From Paenibacillus sp. YPG26 (GTDB taxonomy: Bacteria > Bacillota > Bacilli > Paenibacillales > Paenibacillaceae): a DNA stretch of 64,000 nt. The notes beneath the pieces are model-generated. The model worked only from the letters and a program-made list of their open reading frames with translations. It did no database searches and was not told the origin of the DNA. Each line of letters opens with the position of its first letter. The stretch's first letter is position 1. Positions 8,992 through 17,915 of the stretch are shown here, piece by piece. The position numbers and the translations under genes are program-made. The stretch is from assembly GCF_023704175.1 (NCBI RefSeq), contig NZ_CP084530.1:2130001-2194000 (forward strand). The letters are read 5' to 3'.

Positions 8992-10260
8992 TTAAGTTGA
9001 GAAACTTTCCTCATTTCTAAGATTCAAGTGAGTTAAATCTTGCTTCATGACAGCCTGCTTCTGCTTTGTAAGCCACCTGAGCAGGATAACCTGAGCCGAT
9101 CCGGTAACCAAAAACAAGATTCCCAGGAGCATGAACATCATAGTCCCGTTCCAAGCTGTGTAGACTAAGCCTCCAAGAACAGGACCCAGCGCCAGCGGCA
9201 GCTGCAGATGAAGTCCGTAGATGGCAAAATAGAATCCTCTCTTGCCTTCCGGAGCTATTCCCGATACTTCATTTTGCAGCTGCGGACCAATCAGCATTTC
9301 ACCTATAGAAAAGATAAATTCAATCACGAACAGAAGCGCGACATAGCGTGACCAGCCATAACCGAATGCTACCACCGCATATAAGGCGTAGGAGAGGCCG
9401 ATGACCCGATAAGCCAGCATGAGCTGAGTTTTCTTGGTTACCCAGAGCTGGAGTGCGATGACCATGATTCCGTTAAATGTCATTAGAGACGCTAGAATAT
9501 CCGCTGAATGCTTAAAGTGGTCAGATAAATGAAAAGGAAAAATTGAAATAATCAAGGCATAAATCATGCCGATTGGCATCGCAAGCAGCGTGATACCATA
9601 GAGCAATTTATGATCGTACCAACGTCCCGAGGTTCTTATTGCAGGCTCAGGTTGCGCTGCAGCAGGCACCCGGTTAACAGACTCTGGTACTTTCCATAAT
9701 ACTAACAGCAGATACCCCAGAAGAATCACCGCGTTGGTTATGAACACTAATGTGCTGTCCCATTGGAACAGAAGAAGCCCTATTACAGGCCCAAAGGCTG
9801 CCCCGACATTGGATGCGGTGTGCAGCAGCGCGAATACCTCGGTCTGCTGCTTGGGATCAACCACATCAGAGATCATGGCATTCGCAGCCGGGTTAAACAA
9901 GGCTGAACCTACTCCCATGACCGCGGTGATTACTGCAAATGCCCAAACATGATCTGCAAGAGTATATGCTCCAAGCCCTAGAATTTGAATAAGGAGCGCA
10001 ATAATCATCACAGGCTTGCGTCCGAACCGGTCACTAAGACCGCCTCCGAATATACCGGTCAACATGCCTGCAAAGGGCTGAAGACCAATGACGAGCATGG
10101 CGCTCACCAGGGAACCACCCAGCTTGTCATACAAATAGATGGCTAAGAATGGCCGGATAATGAAGGTAGTCATCGCATTCAGCGCATTGCCGAATATGCG
10201 AATCCAGATCGCCAGGTCGTACCGTCTCATTATGGAAGGCTGCTTGTTACTGGCGCTCAT
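8992..10260 (-). CDS. MFS transporter, probable efflux
   Basis: This 422-residue protein has 12 predicted membrane segments. The MFS loop 2-3 signature is GGLSDRFGRKPVM near residues 73-86, and a motif-C-like stretch with Gly/Pro (NVGAAFGPVIGLLLF) is typical of drug efflux antiporters. The ATG follows GGAGGGCTCTAC. Its place beside two peptide-type ligases parallels bacE next to bacD in bacilysin synthesis, which suggests product export and self-protection (inference). Confidence 0.88.
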   Translation of the reverse strand: MSASNKQPSIMRRYDLAIWIRIFGNALNAMTTFIIRPFLAIYLYDKLGGSLVSAMLVIGLQPFAGMLTGIFGGGLSDRFGRKPVMIIALLIQILGLGAYTLADHVWAFAVITAVMGVGSALFNPAANAMISDVVDPKQQTEVFALLHTASNVGAAFGPVIGLLLFQWDSTLVFITNAVILLGYLLLVLWKVPESVNRVPAAAQPEPAIRTSGRWYDHKLLYGITLLAMPIGMIYALIISIFPFHLSDHFKHSADILASLMTFNGIMVIALQLWVTKKTQLMLAYRVIGLSYALYAVVAFGYGWSRYVALLFVIEFIFSIGEMLIGPQLQNEVSGIAPEGKRGFYFAIYGLHLQLPLALGPVLGGLVYTAWNGTMMFMLLGILFLVTGSAQVILLRWLTKQKQAVMKQDLTHLNLRNEESFST

Positions 10261-10274
10261 GTAGAGCCCTCCTT

Positions 10275-10964
10275 TCAGCCTGCATGGATCTCTCTTAATT
10301 CACACAGGTATGCCCTGCTAATAAAATCAACTGCTGCTAACAGTGCTGCTTTCACCACTTCTTCATCCACACCAGGAACTTGACAGCCGAGCAGCCAGAC
10401 CTGCCGGGTCGCATCAGTCACTTTCTGCACCTCGCTGTCTCGATAGCAGAATCTGGAGAGAGTCTTCTCTTCATCTGCAAGTACAAGCAGTCCTTCAGGC
10501 AGGGCCTCCGGCTCACTTGCCCCCAGTCCCTGAAACTCCTCGCCACCCTGGGTAAAGGTCAAATGGATATCTCCGTTTACACATTCAGCATCAAACACGC
10601 CAAGCGGAATCAGGTGCTGAAGAGCTGCCACATTCACCGCATCCACAATAGGATGAACCAGTGGAAGCCGCTCCAGCTCGTCCTTGATAAAGAAGCGCTG
10701 AATCAGATTTTGTACGGAAGGGGGATACTTCTTCGGATTCAAGCCGATCTGCTGATAAAAGCTTTGATAAGCCGCCATGGTTGGAACCGCCGCAACTTCT
10801 GATTTGCTTTTTCCCCGCCAAGCCGTGTGGATCTGCTCCCATTCCGCTTTATAGTCTGCCTCGCCTCCGGCTTCCTTGGGAGTAAGCTGCAGCTGCAGTC
10901 CGTATACCTTAACCCCATCCAGGTTTTGTGCTACCTCAGGGCTCATTTTAATTTGAGTGTACAT
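10275..10964 (-). CDS. free-standing B3/B4 (PheRS-beta editing-like) domain protein
   Basis: This 229-residue protein matches the B3/B4 domain, known as the editing domain of the phenylalanyl-tRNA synthetase beta chain. Segments supporting this are AAYQSFYQQIGLNPKKYPPS, LIQRFFIKDELERLPLVHPIVDAVNVAAL and CYRDSEVQKVT. Stand-alone copies exist, with little-known function; the parent domain removes wrongly attached amino acids from tRNA. AGGAGG lies before the ATG. In a locus that seems to make an amino-acid-like compound, a protective role against mischarged tRNA is possible, but this is inference. Confidence 0.75.
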   Translation of the reverse strand: MYTQIKMSPEVAQNLDGVKVYGLQLQLTPKEAGGEADYKAEWEQIHTAWRGKSKSEVAAVPTMAAYQSFYQQIGLNPKKYPPSVQNLIQRFFIKDELERLPLVHPIVDAVNVAALQHLIPLGVFDAECVNGDIHLTFTQGGEEFQGLGASEPEALPEGLLVLADEEKTLSRFCYRDSEVQKVTDATRQVWLLGCQVPGVDEEVVKAALLAAVDFISRAYLCELREIHAG

Positions 10965-10995
10965 TACCGGCCTCCTGTGTATAAATCCATTTTGT

Positions 10996-11403
10996 TCAGC
11001 CCTCTTCTATCCCAGAACCAAACATGATAGGGCTCTCGACTTCAAGCTTCAGATCCTCGGCAGTCCAAGTCTCCGTAGTGGAGATCAGGATATTATAATG
11101 ATTCGGGAAATGGCAATCATCGAAACCGAGAACGTACCCTATCACCTGGTTATGAATGACCACGGGATCTCCGCGGCCAATTACCCCACCACACTTCATC
11201 TCAGCGAAACCGAGGAAGCCTACCCGGTTAATCAGATCCCCGGCTACACAGTCCGAGTGCGTGGTTGTGACAATCTCATGTATTTCTCCCTGCTGCACAC
11301 AGCGCGTCTCGAACTCGATCAGGCGCATGCCGCGCTCCTCTTGTCTATGAAAGAGCAAGGCTGCGAATACACCTTGAACAGCCCTTTTTACCAGCAGACT
11401 CAT
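10996..11403 (-). CDS. conserved protein of unknown function
   Basis: This 135-residue protein has no signal or membrane segment. Its middle (TTHSDCVAGDLINRVGFLGFAEMKCGGVIGRGDPVVI, read as separate short strands) looks beta-rich with two cysteines and a histidine. I do not recognise the family with confidence. Its ATG overlaps the stop of the preceding Gfo/Idh gene by four bases (ATGA), so translation is probably coupled and a role in the same pathway is likely. Confidence 0.7.
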   Translation of the reverse strand: MSLLVKRAVQGVFAALLFHRQEERGMRLIEFETRCVQQGEIHEIVTTTHSDCVAGDLINRVGFLGFAEMKCGGVIGRGDPVVIHNQVIGYVLGFDDCHFPNHYNILISTTETWTAEDLKLEVESPIMFGSGIEEG

Positions 11404-12320
11404 ATTCTCATGGTCTCCACTTGATAGGTATCGTGTACCAGTCTTACCGCGTCTCTGCCGTCTTCCCCGTGGCAGGCTCCCGCGGCTGCTTTGGCAGCGA
11501 AGTCAAGCAGGATCTCCTCGTACTCGTGATATAGGGAGGACTTGAATTCGGTGAAGCCTGCCAGCATATCTGCCTCAATAGTGCGGCCGCTCTTCAGATA
11601 GATGATAACATCCTTCTGCTCTCCATTCGGATAGGCCCAGTCCAAGTGTACAGACACCGGAACACCTGAAGCTGTCACGAGCTCCACGCGAGCTTCGATA
11701 TCAACACCATGCTCATTACGGGAAATATCTGCGGAGACTACTTCAAGATGCCCCAGGAAAAAGGCCAGCGTATCATATACATTCGGGCCGTTATCGGCGA
11801 TACATCCACCCCCGCAGCGATCGGGCTGCAGATACCATTTGTCGTCTCCGGCATGCTCTTCAATCTTCTCCAGATAACTCGCAGTAACTTTCACGATCTC
11901 ATCGTCTGGCTCAATCTGCTCTAGCGCATTCACGAAGTGGATATTGTACCTTCTGTGAAAAGCCGTGAACATCGTGCGACCGGACTCGGCAGATACACGG
12001 ACTAAGTCATCCGCCTCTTCCATGTTCATGGTCATCGGCTTCTCGCAGCAGACATGCTTGCCCATAAGCAGGGCATCGCGGCATATTTCATAATGCTTGT
12101 CGTTGGGCACGTTAATGATGACTGCATCAATATCATCCCGTCTCAGCATCTCTTTGTAATCCTGGTAGCAAGGGATCCCGTCTTGCTTGAACAGCTCCAG
12201 ACGCTCTTCACTTAAATCACATACGGCAGTAAGTATGGGGTTGCTCAGCTTATGCTGCAAGGCGTGAACATAAAATTTGGAAATGACACCCATTCCGATA
12301 ATTCCTACTCGTAGCTTCAT
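11400..12320 (-). CDS. Gfo/Idh/MocA-family oxidoreductase
   Basis: This 306-residue protein has an N-terminal NAD(P)-binding fold (VGIIGMGVISKFY, residues 4-16), the family EKP motif (CCEKPMT, near residue 93) and a C-terminal dimerisation region ending with GEDGRDAVRLVHDTYQ. Members oxidise or reduce sugars, inositols and related polyols. GGGAGGGG lies before the ATG. It is the second Gfo/Idh enzyme in the block and is not a recent copy of the one at 17916-18971; the sequences differ widely. Confidence 0.87.
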   Translation of the reverse strand: MKLRVGIIGMGVISKFYVHALQHKLSNPILTAVCDLSEERLELFKQDGIPCYQDYKEMLRRDDIDAVIINVPNDKHYEICRDALLMGKHVCCEKPMTMNMEEADDLVRVSAESGRTMFTAFHRRYNIHFVNALEQIEPDDEIVKVTASYLEKIEEHAGDDKWYLQPDRCGGGCIADNGPNVYDTLAFFLGHLEVVSADISRNEHGVDIEARVELVTASGVPVSVHLDWAYPNGEQKDVIIYLKSGRTIEADMLAGFTEFKSSLYHEYEEILLDFAAKAAAGACHGEDGRDAVRLVHDTYQVETMRI

Positions 12321-12348
12321 AAATTAACCCCTCCCGATTTGGCGCTTA

Positions 12349-13464
12349 TCACCTTGTGTGAACCTCTTCCCCAGAAGACAGCGAAGCAACATTCAGCTTA
12401 ATTCCCAAACGTTCAAGCTGTTCAAATACACTTTGATCAATTGCTACTTCGTCCGCAGCCTCCCGGCCGGACGCTTCCAAGTATCCTGGATATACGACCT
12501 TTCTATCTGGGGACACCGGAGGGCAGTCCAGCAGGGTCTGCAGCATCTGATCCATATGTGAAGTGAAGTCTTGCTTTGGCCGGAAGGCATCGACCTGGAT
12601 GGCGAGGAAGAAGTGCCCGATGTTCTGGTCTTCTTGACCGGATCTGTTCGGATCAGACTCAAGAAGTCCTGGATCAGGTCCGACATCAGCCCCAGACAGG
12701 ATTCCGCAGAGAATATCTACGACCAGGGCCAGTCCGTAGCCTTTAGCACCCCCAGTGGCCAGGGAACCTCCGAGCATTTGCAGGTGTCCTGTTCCTTGAT
12801 CATAAGCAGCCGGATCAGTTACCGGTTCGCCGTTATCATCGACAAGCCAGCCTTCCGGGATCGATTCGCCTCTGCGCTCGGCAGCCCGAATTTTACCTGT
12901 CGCCACTACTGTTGTACTCATATCAAGGACAAAAGGAGGCAGCTTCTCCGCAGGCGCGCTGACTGCAATTGGGTTGGTGCCCAGCATGTTCACCTTCCCG
13001 TTAAGCGGTCTGGCAATAGTCTGTGTTCCAAGATTGGTCATTGCCATGCCAATCATCCCTGCTTCCAAGGCTTGTCCGGTATAATATCCAGCGCTTCCAA
13101 AGTGGGAGGAATTGCGTACCACAACACATCCGATTCCAGTCTGCTTTGCCTTTTCAATAGCCAGTTCCATGGCTCTGACTCCAGCGGACAAGCCAAGCCC
13201 ATGGTTGGCATCAATTACGGCTGTAGCCAGTGATTCCGCAACCACCTTCTGCTCTGCCGAAGGATCCACCCGGCCATCCAGCAGCCGTGATACATAGATT
13301 CTCTCCAGGTTAGTTACCCCGTGAGTATCGAAGCCATTCTCATCGGCATAACACAGAACATCCGCAGACATTCGGCTGCTCTCTTCATCAACACCACACG
13401 CTTTGAATACACTCGTAACGAACTCATGCAGGCGATCCTTCTTGACTTTAACTTGGTTAATCAT
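12349..13464 (-). CDS. Ldh-family (malate/lactate dehydrogenase-like) oxidoreductase
   Basis: This 371-residue protein belongs to the type-2 malate/L-lactate dehydrogenase family, which also contains ureidoglycolate and cyclic-imine (delta1-piperideine-2-carboxylate) reductases. Landmarks are ENGFDTHGV (catalytic His), SSHFGSAGYY, MLGTNPIAV, LDMSTT and GGAKGYGLAL. It starts 2 bases after the M20 hydrolase gene ends. The substrate is likely a 2-hydroxy acid, 2-keto acid or cyclic imino acid; the sequence does not decide. Confidence 0.86.
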   Translation of the reverse strand: MINQVKVKKDRLHEFVTSVFKACGVDEESSRMSADVLCYADENGFDTHGVTNLERIYVSRLLDGRVDPSAEQKVVAESLATAVIDANHGLGLSAGVRAMELAIEKAKQTGIGCVVVRNSSHFGSAGYYTGQALEAGMIGMAMTNLGTQTIARPLNGKVNMLGTNPIAVSAPAEKLPPFVLDMSTTVVATGKIRAAERRGESIPEGWLVDDNGEPVTDPAAYDQGTGHLQMLGGSLATGGAKGYGLALVVDILCGILSGADVGPDPGLLESDPNRSGQEDQNIGHFFLAIQVDAFRPKQDFTSHMDQMLQTLLDCPPVSPDRKVVYPGYLEASGREAADEVAIDQSVFEQLERLGIKLNVASLSSGEEVHTR

Positions 13465-13466
13465 GT

Positions 13467-14783
13467 CTACTGACCACTTCCAATCGATTCATATTTCATA
13501 TTCCTTTTCGCTGCATAGAATACTCCCATCAAATCACGGATATCGGCCGCATAGCGCTCCAGCTCTTCAAGCGTTATATATTCTCCATCCGCATGAGCAT
13601 TGTGACTGCCTAGGCCTCCGGGTCCGTACACAATGGTGTAAGCTTCCGGGCACTGGGCCCACATGGCATCACAGGTGAAAGCCTGCCCCGGGTATTCTTC
13701 TGGATTGCGGATCCAGCCAAGCCTGCCAAGCTCCTCTTCCCACTGGGGGTGCCGGTTATTTAGAACAGGAAGCCCTTGCTTCACCCAAGTCAGTTTACAT
13801 ATGTGATCCGCAGCTGCGGCAGTGTAACGTGCCTGTGAGAACTCACGATATTGCTGGGCAAATTCACTCAGCAAAGCTTCCAGAGCTTCTTCTACGAGTT
13901 GACGTATTTGCCGTCCGCCTTCAGTTGAATGATATGCAAAGTTCATAAGCAGACGGCCTGAACCATAAACTTTGTTATGCATGAGTCCGGTATGGATACC
14001 CGCTAGACACATCTTCCCCCCAACAGACTCAACAGGAGCAGATAGTCTGGCAAGCAAATGTGAGGAAAGATAACCAAGCAGCAGGGTTGCATTATGCCCG
14101 GATTCTGGAGCATCATCGGTGGAATCCTGACCCTGCACCTCAATTCGTGCGGTCATTGAAGTCGTGGAACTGTCGAAGAAGACACCTCCCGAGGGCTCGG
14201 CGAATACATTAAGACTGCCCAGATAGCCCCGATCTGCGAGAAGCTTGGTGCCATATACACCCATGGCCCCGCCCTCTTCCCCAGATACACATTGGAGCAG
14301 CAGCGTACACTCATCCGTCCATCCCGGATTATCCTTCAGCGCAGCCTCAATGCCTGCAAGCAGGGCAACTCCGGGTCCCTTCATGTCTACCGCTCCCCGG
14401 CCTGTGAACCGGCCTTTTCCAAAGGATACCGGTACATTTCCATCAACGGTATCCATATGGAAATTGAACATCAAGGTATCTGCGGCCGGTCTTTTAGCTC
14501 CCCACCTTAGCACAAGATTAGGCTGCGAATTCCAGAAGTCAGAGCCCATCTCAGCAGCACGTTCCCGTACGCTGAGGGGAACATATTCGTTCTCCAATAT
14601 TTTGGGATCAGGCGACTGATGGTACAGCATCTCCGAACCTAGCTGTTCATAAGCGAATATGGCATACTCAGACTGAGCCTGACCAAGACAAGAAGGGAGT
14701 CCTGTCTCCATTGGTGAGATCGTATTGAGCTTAAGGAGTCTTAACAGCAGATCGGAATACTTGTCCGTAAAAAGAGAACTCAT
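13467..14783 (-). CDS. M20-family metallo-amidohydrolase/peptidase
   Basis: This 438-residue protein has M20 motifs: FNFHMDTVDG (metal His and catalytic Asp), GRGAVDMKG, SGEEGGAMG (catalytic Glu pair), AEPSGG and a C-terminal SHNAHADGEYI with the last metal His. Family members hydrolyse amide bonds of N-acyl amino acids or small peptides using two zinc ions. Its ATG overlaps the stop of the isomerase gene. In this operon it could remove a protecting acyl group or trim a precursor peptide (inference). Confidence 0.86.
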   Translation of the reverse strand: MSSLFTDKYSDLLLRLLKLNTISPMETGLPSCLGQAQSEYAIFAYEQLGSEMLYHQSPDPKILENEYVPLSVRERAAEMGSDFWNSQPNLVLRWGAKRPAADTLMFNFHMDTVDGNVPVSFGKGRFTGRGAVDMKGPGVALLAGIEAALKDNPGWTDECTLLLQCVSGEEGGAMGVYGTKLLADRGYLGSLNVFAEPSGGVFFDSSTTSMTARIEVQGQDSTDDAPESGHNATLLLGYLSSHLLARLSAPVESVGGKMCLAGIHTGLMHNKVYGSGRLLMNFAYHSTEGGRQIRQLVEEALEALLSEFAQQYREFSQARYTAAAADHICKLTWVKQGLPVLNNRHPQWEEELGRLGWIRNPEEYPGQAFTCDAMWAQCPEAYTIVYGPGGLGSHNAHADGEYITLEELERYAADIRDLMGVFYAAKRNMKYESIGSGQ

Positions 14784-15658
14784 GCCTGTGTCTTCACCTT
14801 CTCTCCGCTCACCCTAATTTCTTCCAGAAGCTTCTCCAGCCTTTGACCGTAAGCAATATAGGAGTCTTGATAGCCTCTCGAATTCTGACTTTGCCGCAGG
14901 TGTGGAATCAGATGCAAATGAGGTTCAATAGACAGAATTCCATCGTAGTTGTGCTCCAGAAGCCAGATCAGGCACTCTTTTACTTTGGAATCCCCTTCCC
15001 CGGGAAGGGTATAGACTTCCTTGCCTTCCTGTAGAATCCCGTCTTTGATATGAACATGCTCTACATAAGGCCAGACCCGGGTTAAGTAATCAAAGGCATG
15101 ATATCGATAGGCAATACCATTGCCAGTGTCGAACAGCAGGCGCAGGTGCGGACTGTTCACTCCCTCTATCAGCTGCAGCGCACGCTCCGGGTCTGTCCCG
15201 GCCCAGCCCGAGCAGTTCTCGTGAAGCAGAATGATGTTCGCTTCGCTGGCTAATTCCGTCAACTTGTGTATACGGTCGAATACACGCTCCCGCCACTCCG
15301 TCTCAGGTAATCCATCATTAGGGTACGACATGATCCGCACGTATTTAGCCCCAAGAAGCTGCATGCGTTCTGATATCCTTCTCAGTTCTTCCAGGTCCTG
15401 CTCGAAGTCGCTGGTAATAGGTCTCTCCCAGTTCGCGATTCGAGATGCTACAGAAGTGACTTTCAGAGAAGCGTCCGAGATTCCGCTTCGCACCTGATTG
15501 AACAGAGCGGAATCCCAGTCTCCTAAGGCCAGCCCTTTCACGCTCCGGATTTCGATCTCACTCCATCCAAGCTTATGATGGGCTTCAATCTGATCTGCAA
15601 GCTCTGGCCCGGCTTCATCACTTAGTCCCGACAGCTTGATCCCACGCAGATCAGACAT
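14780..15658 (-). CDS. sugar phosphate isomerase/epimerase-like TIM barrel
   Basis: This 292-residue protein shows the xylose-isomerase-like TIM-barrel (AP endonuclease 2) fold: GLSDEAGP near the start, IILLHENCSGW (Glu), LLFDTGNG (Asp), EHVHIKDGI (His, Asp) and LSIEPHL (Glu). These are the usual metal-binding positions. Members include sugar and inosose isomerases, epimerases and dehydratases. The start overlaps the DegT gene by 8 bases and GAGG is 9 bases upstream. Confidence 0.84.
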   Translation of the reverse strand: MSDLRGIKLSGLSDEAGPELADQIEAHHKLGWSEIEIRSVKGLALGDWDSALFNQVRSGISDASLKVTSVASRIANWERPITSDFEQDLEELRRISERMQLLGAKYVRIMSYPNDGLPETEWRERVFDRIHKLTELASEANIILLHENCSGWAGTDPERALQLIEGVNSPHLRLLFDTGNGIAYRYHAFDYLTRVWPYVEHVHIKDGILQEGKEVYTLPGEGDSKVKECLIWLLEHNYDGILSIEPHLHLIPHLRQSQNSRGYQDSYIAYGQRLEKLLEEIRVSGEKVKTQA

Positions 15659-16781
15659 GAATCTTAACCTCAGCGTAGAATTCAGTTACAGCCTTAATAA
15701 CTTCCTGCACATGATCATCCGGCATTTCAGCATAGAGCGGGAGAGCCAGAGATCTGCCAGTAATGGCTTCCGCATTCGGGAAGTCCCCAGGCTTATGTCC
15801 CAGATAGGCAAAAGCTGGCTGAAGAGGCAGCGCCGAAGGGTAGTAGATCTGTGTCTCGATTCCACGTGACTGAAGGAAGTCTCGCAGTTCGTCTCTTTTC
15901 TCAGCTTGCAGCACATAAGTATAGTAGACTCTCTCTTCATGATCATGAGTAACCACTTCTACCATAGGGGCCAGGTCACCAAGGGCACCATTGTATGCCG
16001 AGGCGATATCACGACGTCGGTTCAATAGCTTGTCGTATCGCGCAAGCTTATGAGTCAGATAATCTGCGACAGTCTCATCCATCCGGTTGTTATAACCGAG
16101 CATATGATGATAGAAGCGGGTGATTCCGTCTTGTCCATGGTTGCGCAGCATCCGGCTGATTCTTCCGTATTCATCATTATCCGTTACGATCACCGCGCCA
16201 TCACCAATTCCACCCAGCGGCTTGGCCGGGAAGAAAGAGTATAGACCCGCATCACCCAGCAGACCTGCCATAGTGCCGTTCTGACGTGCTCCCAAGGCTA
16301 CTGCGCTGTCCTCAAGAACAATCAGATTATGCTCTCTGGCAACTTCAGTTATGGCACTCATATCCGCCATTACGGAGAAGAGGTGCGTCGGAATGACAAC
16401 CTTGCTTGCCGGGGTAATTCGTCTCTTCAGATCAAGCGGGTCCATCATTCCCGTTAGCGGATCTACATCTACAAATACAGGCGTACCTCCGAGCAGCGCT
16501 ATGGAACTAGCCGTTGAGATGAAGGAGAAAGCGGGAGTAAGGACCTCCACGCCTGGACCAACGCCCATGGCTTTTAGCAGAATCGTTAGGGCGGTTGTTC
16601 CATTCGCAACGGCAATAACATGCTTGGCACCTGTATATTGTCCGATCGCCTCCTCGAATCTGGTCACCCGCTCTTTAAGAATGAAGTTATCCGAGGTTCC
16701 TACGTTATAGACAATCTCCTTGATCTTCTCCCGGTCTTCCGCATACCGGTCAGGATAATTGAAGAAAGGAATCTTCATCAT
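15651..16781 (-). CDS. DegT/DnrJ/EryC1-family aminotransferase (second copy)
   Basis: This 376-residue PLP enzyme has the DegT pattern: VANGTTAL, VIPTHLFSVMADM, VLEDSAVALGA (Asp binding PLP nitrogen) and SFFPAKPLGGIGD, with the Schiff-base Lys at about residue 187. The family makes amino sugars, aminocyclitols and related compounds from keto intermediates. Two adjacent ATGs follow GAAGGAGGTGGA; either may start. It overlaps the first DegT gene by 4 bases. The two copies are clearly related but strongly diverged, so they probably act on different ketones. Confidence 0.88.
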   Translation of the reverse strand: MMKIPFFNYPDRYAEDREKIKEIVYNVGTSDNFILKERVTRFEEAIGQYTGAKHVIAVANGTTALTILLKAMGVGPGVEVLTPAFSFISTASSIALLGGTPVFVDVDPLTGMMDPLDLKRRITPASKVVIPTHLFSVMADMSAITEVAREHNLIVLEDSAVALGARQNGTMAGLLGDAGLYSFFPAKPLGGIGDGAVIVTDNDEYGRISRMLRNHGQDGITRFYHHMLGYNNRMDETVADYLTHKLARYDKLLNRRRDIASAYNGALGDLAPMVEVVTHDHEERVYYTYVLQAEKRDELRDFLQSRGIETQIYYPSALPLQPAFAYLGHKPGDFPNAEAITGRSLALPLYAEMPDDHVQEVIKAVTEFYAEVKIHV

Positions 16782-17911
16782 TCCACCTCCTTCTCATAGA
16801 AAAGACGTATTTGTCCGCATACTTCATTGACCTGCTCCTCGGTCAAGTCTGGATAAAGCGGCAGCCCAACCGCTTTTTGCGCAGCCCGTTCAGCCGCAGG
16901 CATGTCCCCGTTACGATAGTTAAGATGAGAGAAGCAAGGTTGAAGATGCAGCGGATGAGGGTAATATACCTCGGTTCCAATTCCCTGGGAATTCAGATGG
17001 GCAACCAGTCCATCCCGATCTTCGGTCTCAATAAGATATACATAATACACGGCGTTCGCAGCTTCACCAGAGCGTCTATCAATAATTGGGGTACTTACCT
17101 GTGGAATGTTGGCTAGCAATGAGTTATAGCAGGCCGCCAAATATTCACGCCGCGCGATCTCCCGTTGTAAAAATTGAAGCCTGACGAGCAGTACCGCTGC
17201 CTGAATATCATCCATTCGGCTGTTATAGCCGACGGAATGATGAATATAAGGAACCCCTTCGTCTTGTCCGTGTATTCTTAGCCTTCTGGCTTCATGGGCT
17301 ATCGAATCATCATTTGTCAGAATCAAGCCGGCATCGCCGATCGCACCCAAGGTCTTAGTAGGGAAGAAAGAGATTACGCCAGCATCTCCGACCAGACCTG
17401 CATGCTGCCCTTCGTGGAACATACTGATCGCTTCTGCGCTATCCTCAAGTACAAGCAGATTGTTCTTCCGTGCAATCTGATTGATCCGTCTCATATCCGC
17501 CATATGCGTGAATAAATGAACGGGCATAATGGCTTTGGTACGAGGTGTAATTGCCTGCTCAATCTGCTCGGCATCAATCATGTAAGTTGTGGGATTAATA
17601 TCACAGAAGACCGGGGTAGCTCCTACATGGGCGATACTGGAAGCCGAAGCGAAGAAGGAGTAACAGGGCACGATCACTTCATCTCCTGCACCGATTCCCG
17701 CTGCACGCAGCATGATGATTAAGGCATCGGTTGCATTTCCGACGGCAATACAGTGCTTAGCTCCGGTAAAAACCTCAAGTGTCCGCTCCAGTTCATGAAC
17801 TGCTGGGCCATTAGTGAACTTCCCTTCATCCAGGATTTGATCCAATTTATCTGAAATCAGGGGCCACTGCTGCTTGAAAGATTCAGCCCCCGAGAAAAAA
17901 GCTACACTCAT
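16778..17911 (-). CDS. DegT/DnrJ/EryC1-family aminotransferase (first copy)
   Basis: This 377-residue enzyme has VGNATDAL, IMPVHLFTHMADM, VLEDSAEAIS and SFFPTKTLGAIGDAG with the PLP Lys at about residue 186. I choose the ATG at 17911 (MSVAFFSG), which follows GGTGAGGG by a few bases and lies 4 bases behind the stop of the dehydrogenase gene; the longer frame would overlap it. With the neighbouring Gfo/Idh dehydrogenase it forms an oxidise-then-aminate pair as seen in kanosamine (NtdC/NtdA) and aminocyclitol pathways. The substrate is not known. Confidence 0.88.
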   Translation of the reverse strand: MSVAFFSGAESFKQQWPLISDKLDQILDEGKFTNGPAVHELERTLEVFTGAKHCIAVGNATDALIIMLRAAGIGAGDEVIVPCYSFFASASSIAHVGATPVFCDINPTTYMIDAEQIEQAITPRTKAIMPVHLFTHMADMRRINQIARKNNLLVLEDSAEAISMFHEGQHAGLVGDAGVISFFPTKTLGAIGDAGLILTNDDSIAHEARRLRIHGQDEGVPYIHHSVGYNSRMDDIQAAVLLVRLQFLQREIARREYLAACYNSLLANIPQVSTPIIDRRSGEAANAVYYVYLIETEDRDGLVAHLNSQGIGTEVYYPHPLHLQPCFSHLNYRNGDMPAAERAAQKAVGLPLYPDLTEEQVNEVCGQIRLFYEKEVE

Positions 17912-17915
17912 TCCC

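Noticed and set aside
15651..17911. DegT pair as a recent tandem duplication
   Set aside because: The proteins share motifs but differ in most positions, including the N-terminus and active-site surroundings, so the copies are old or separately acquired.
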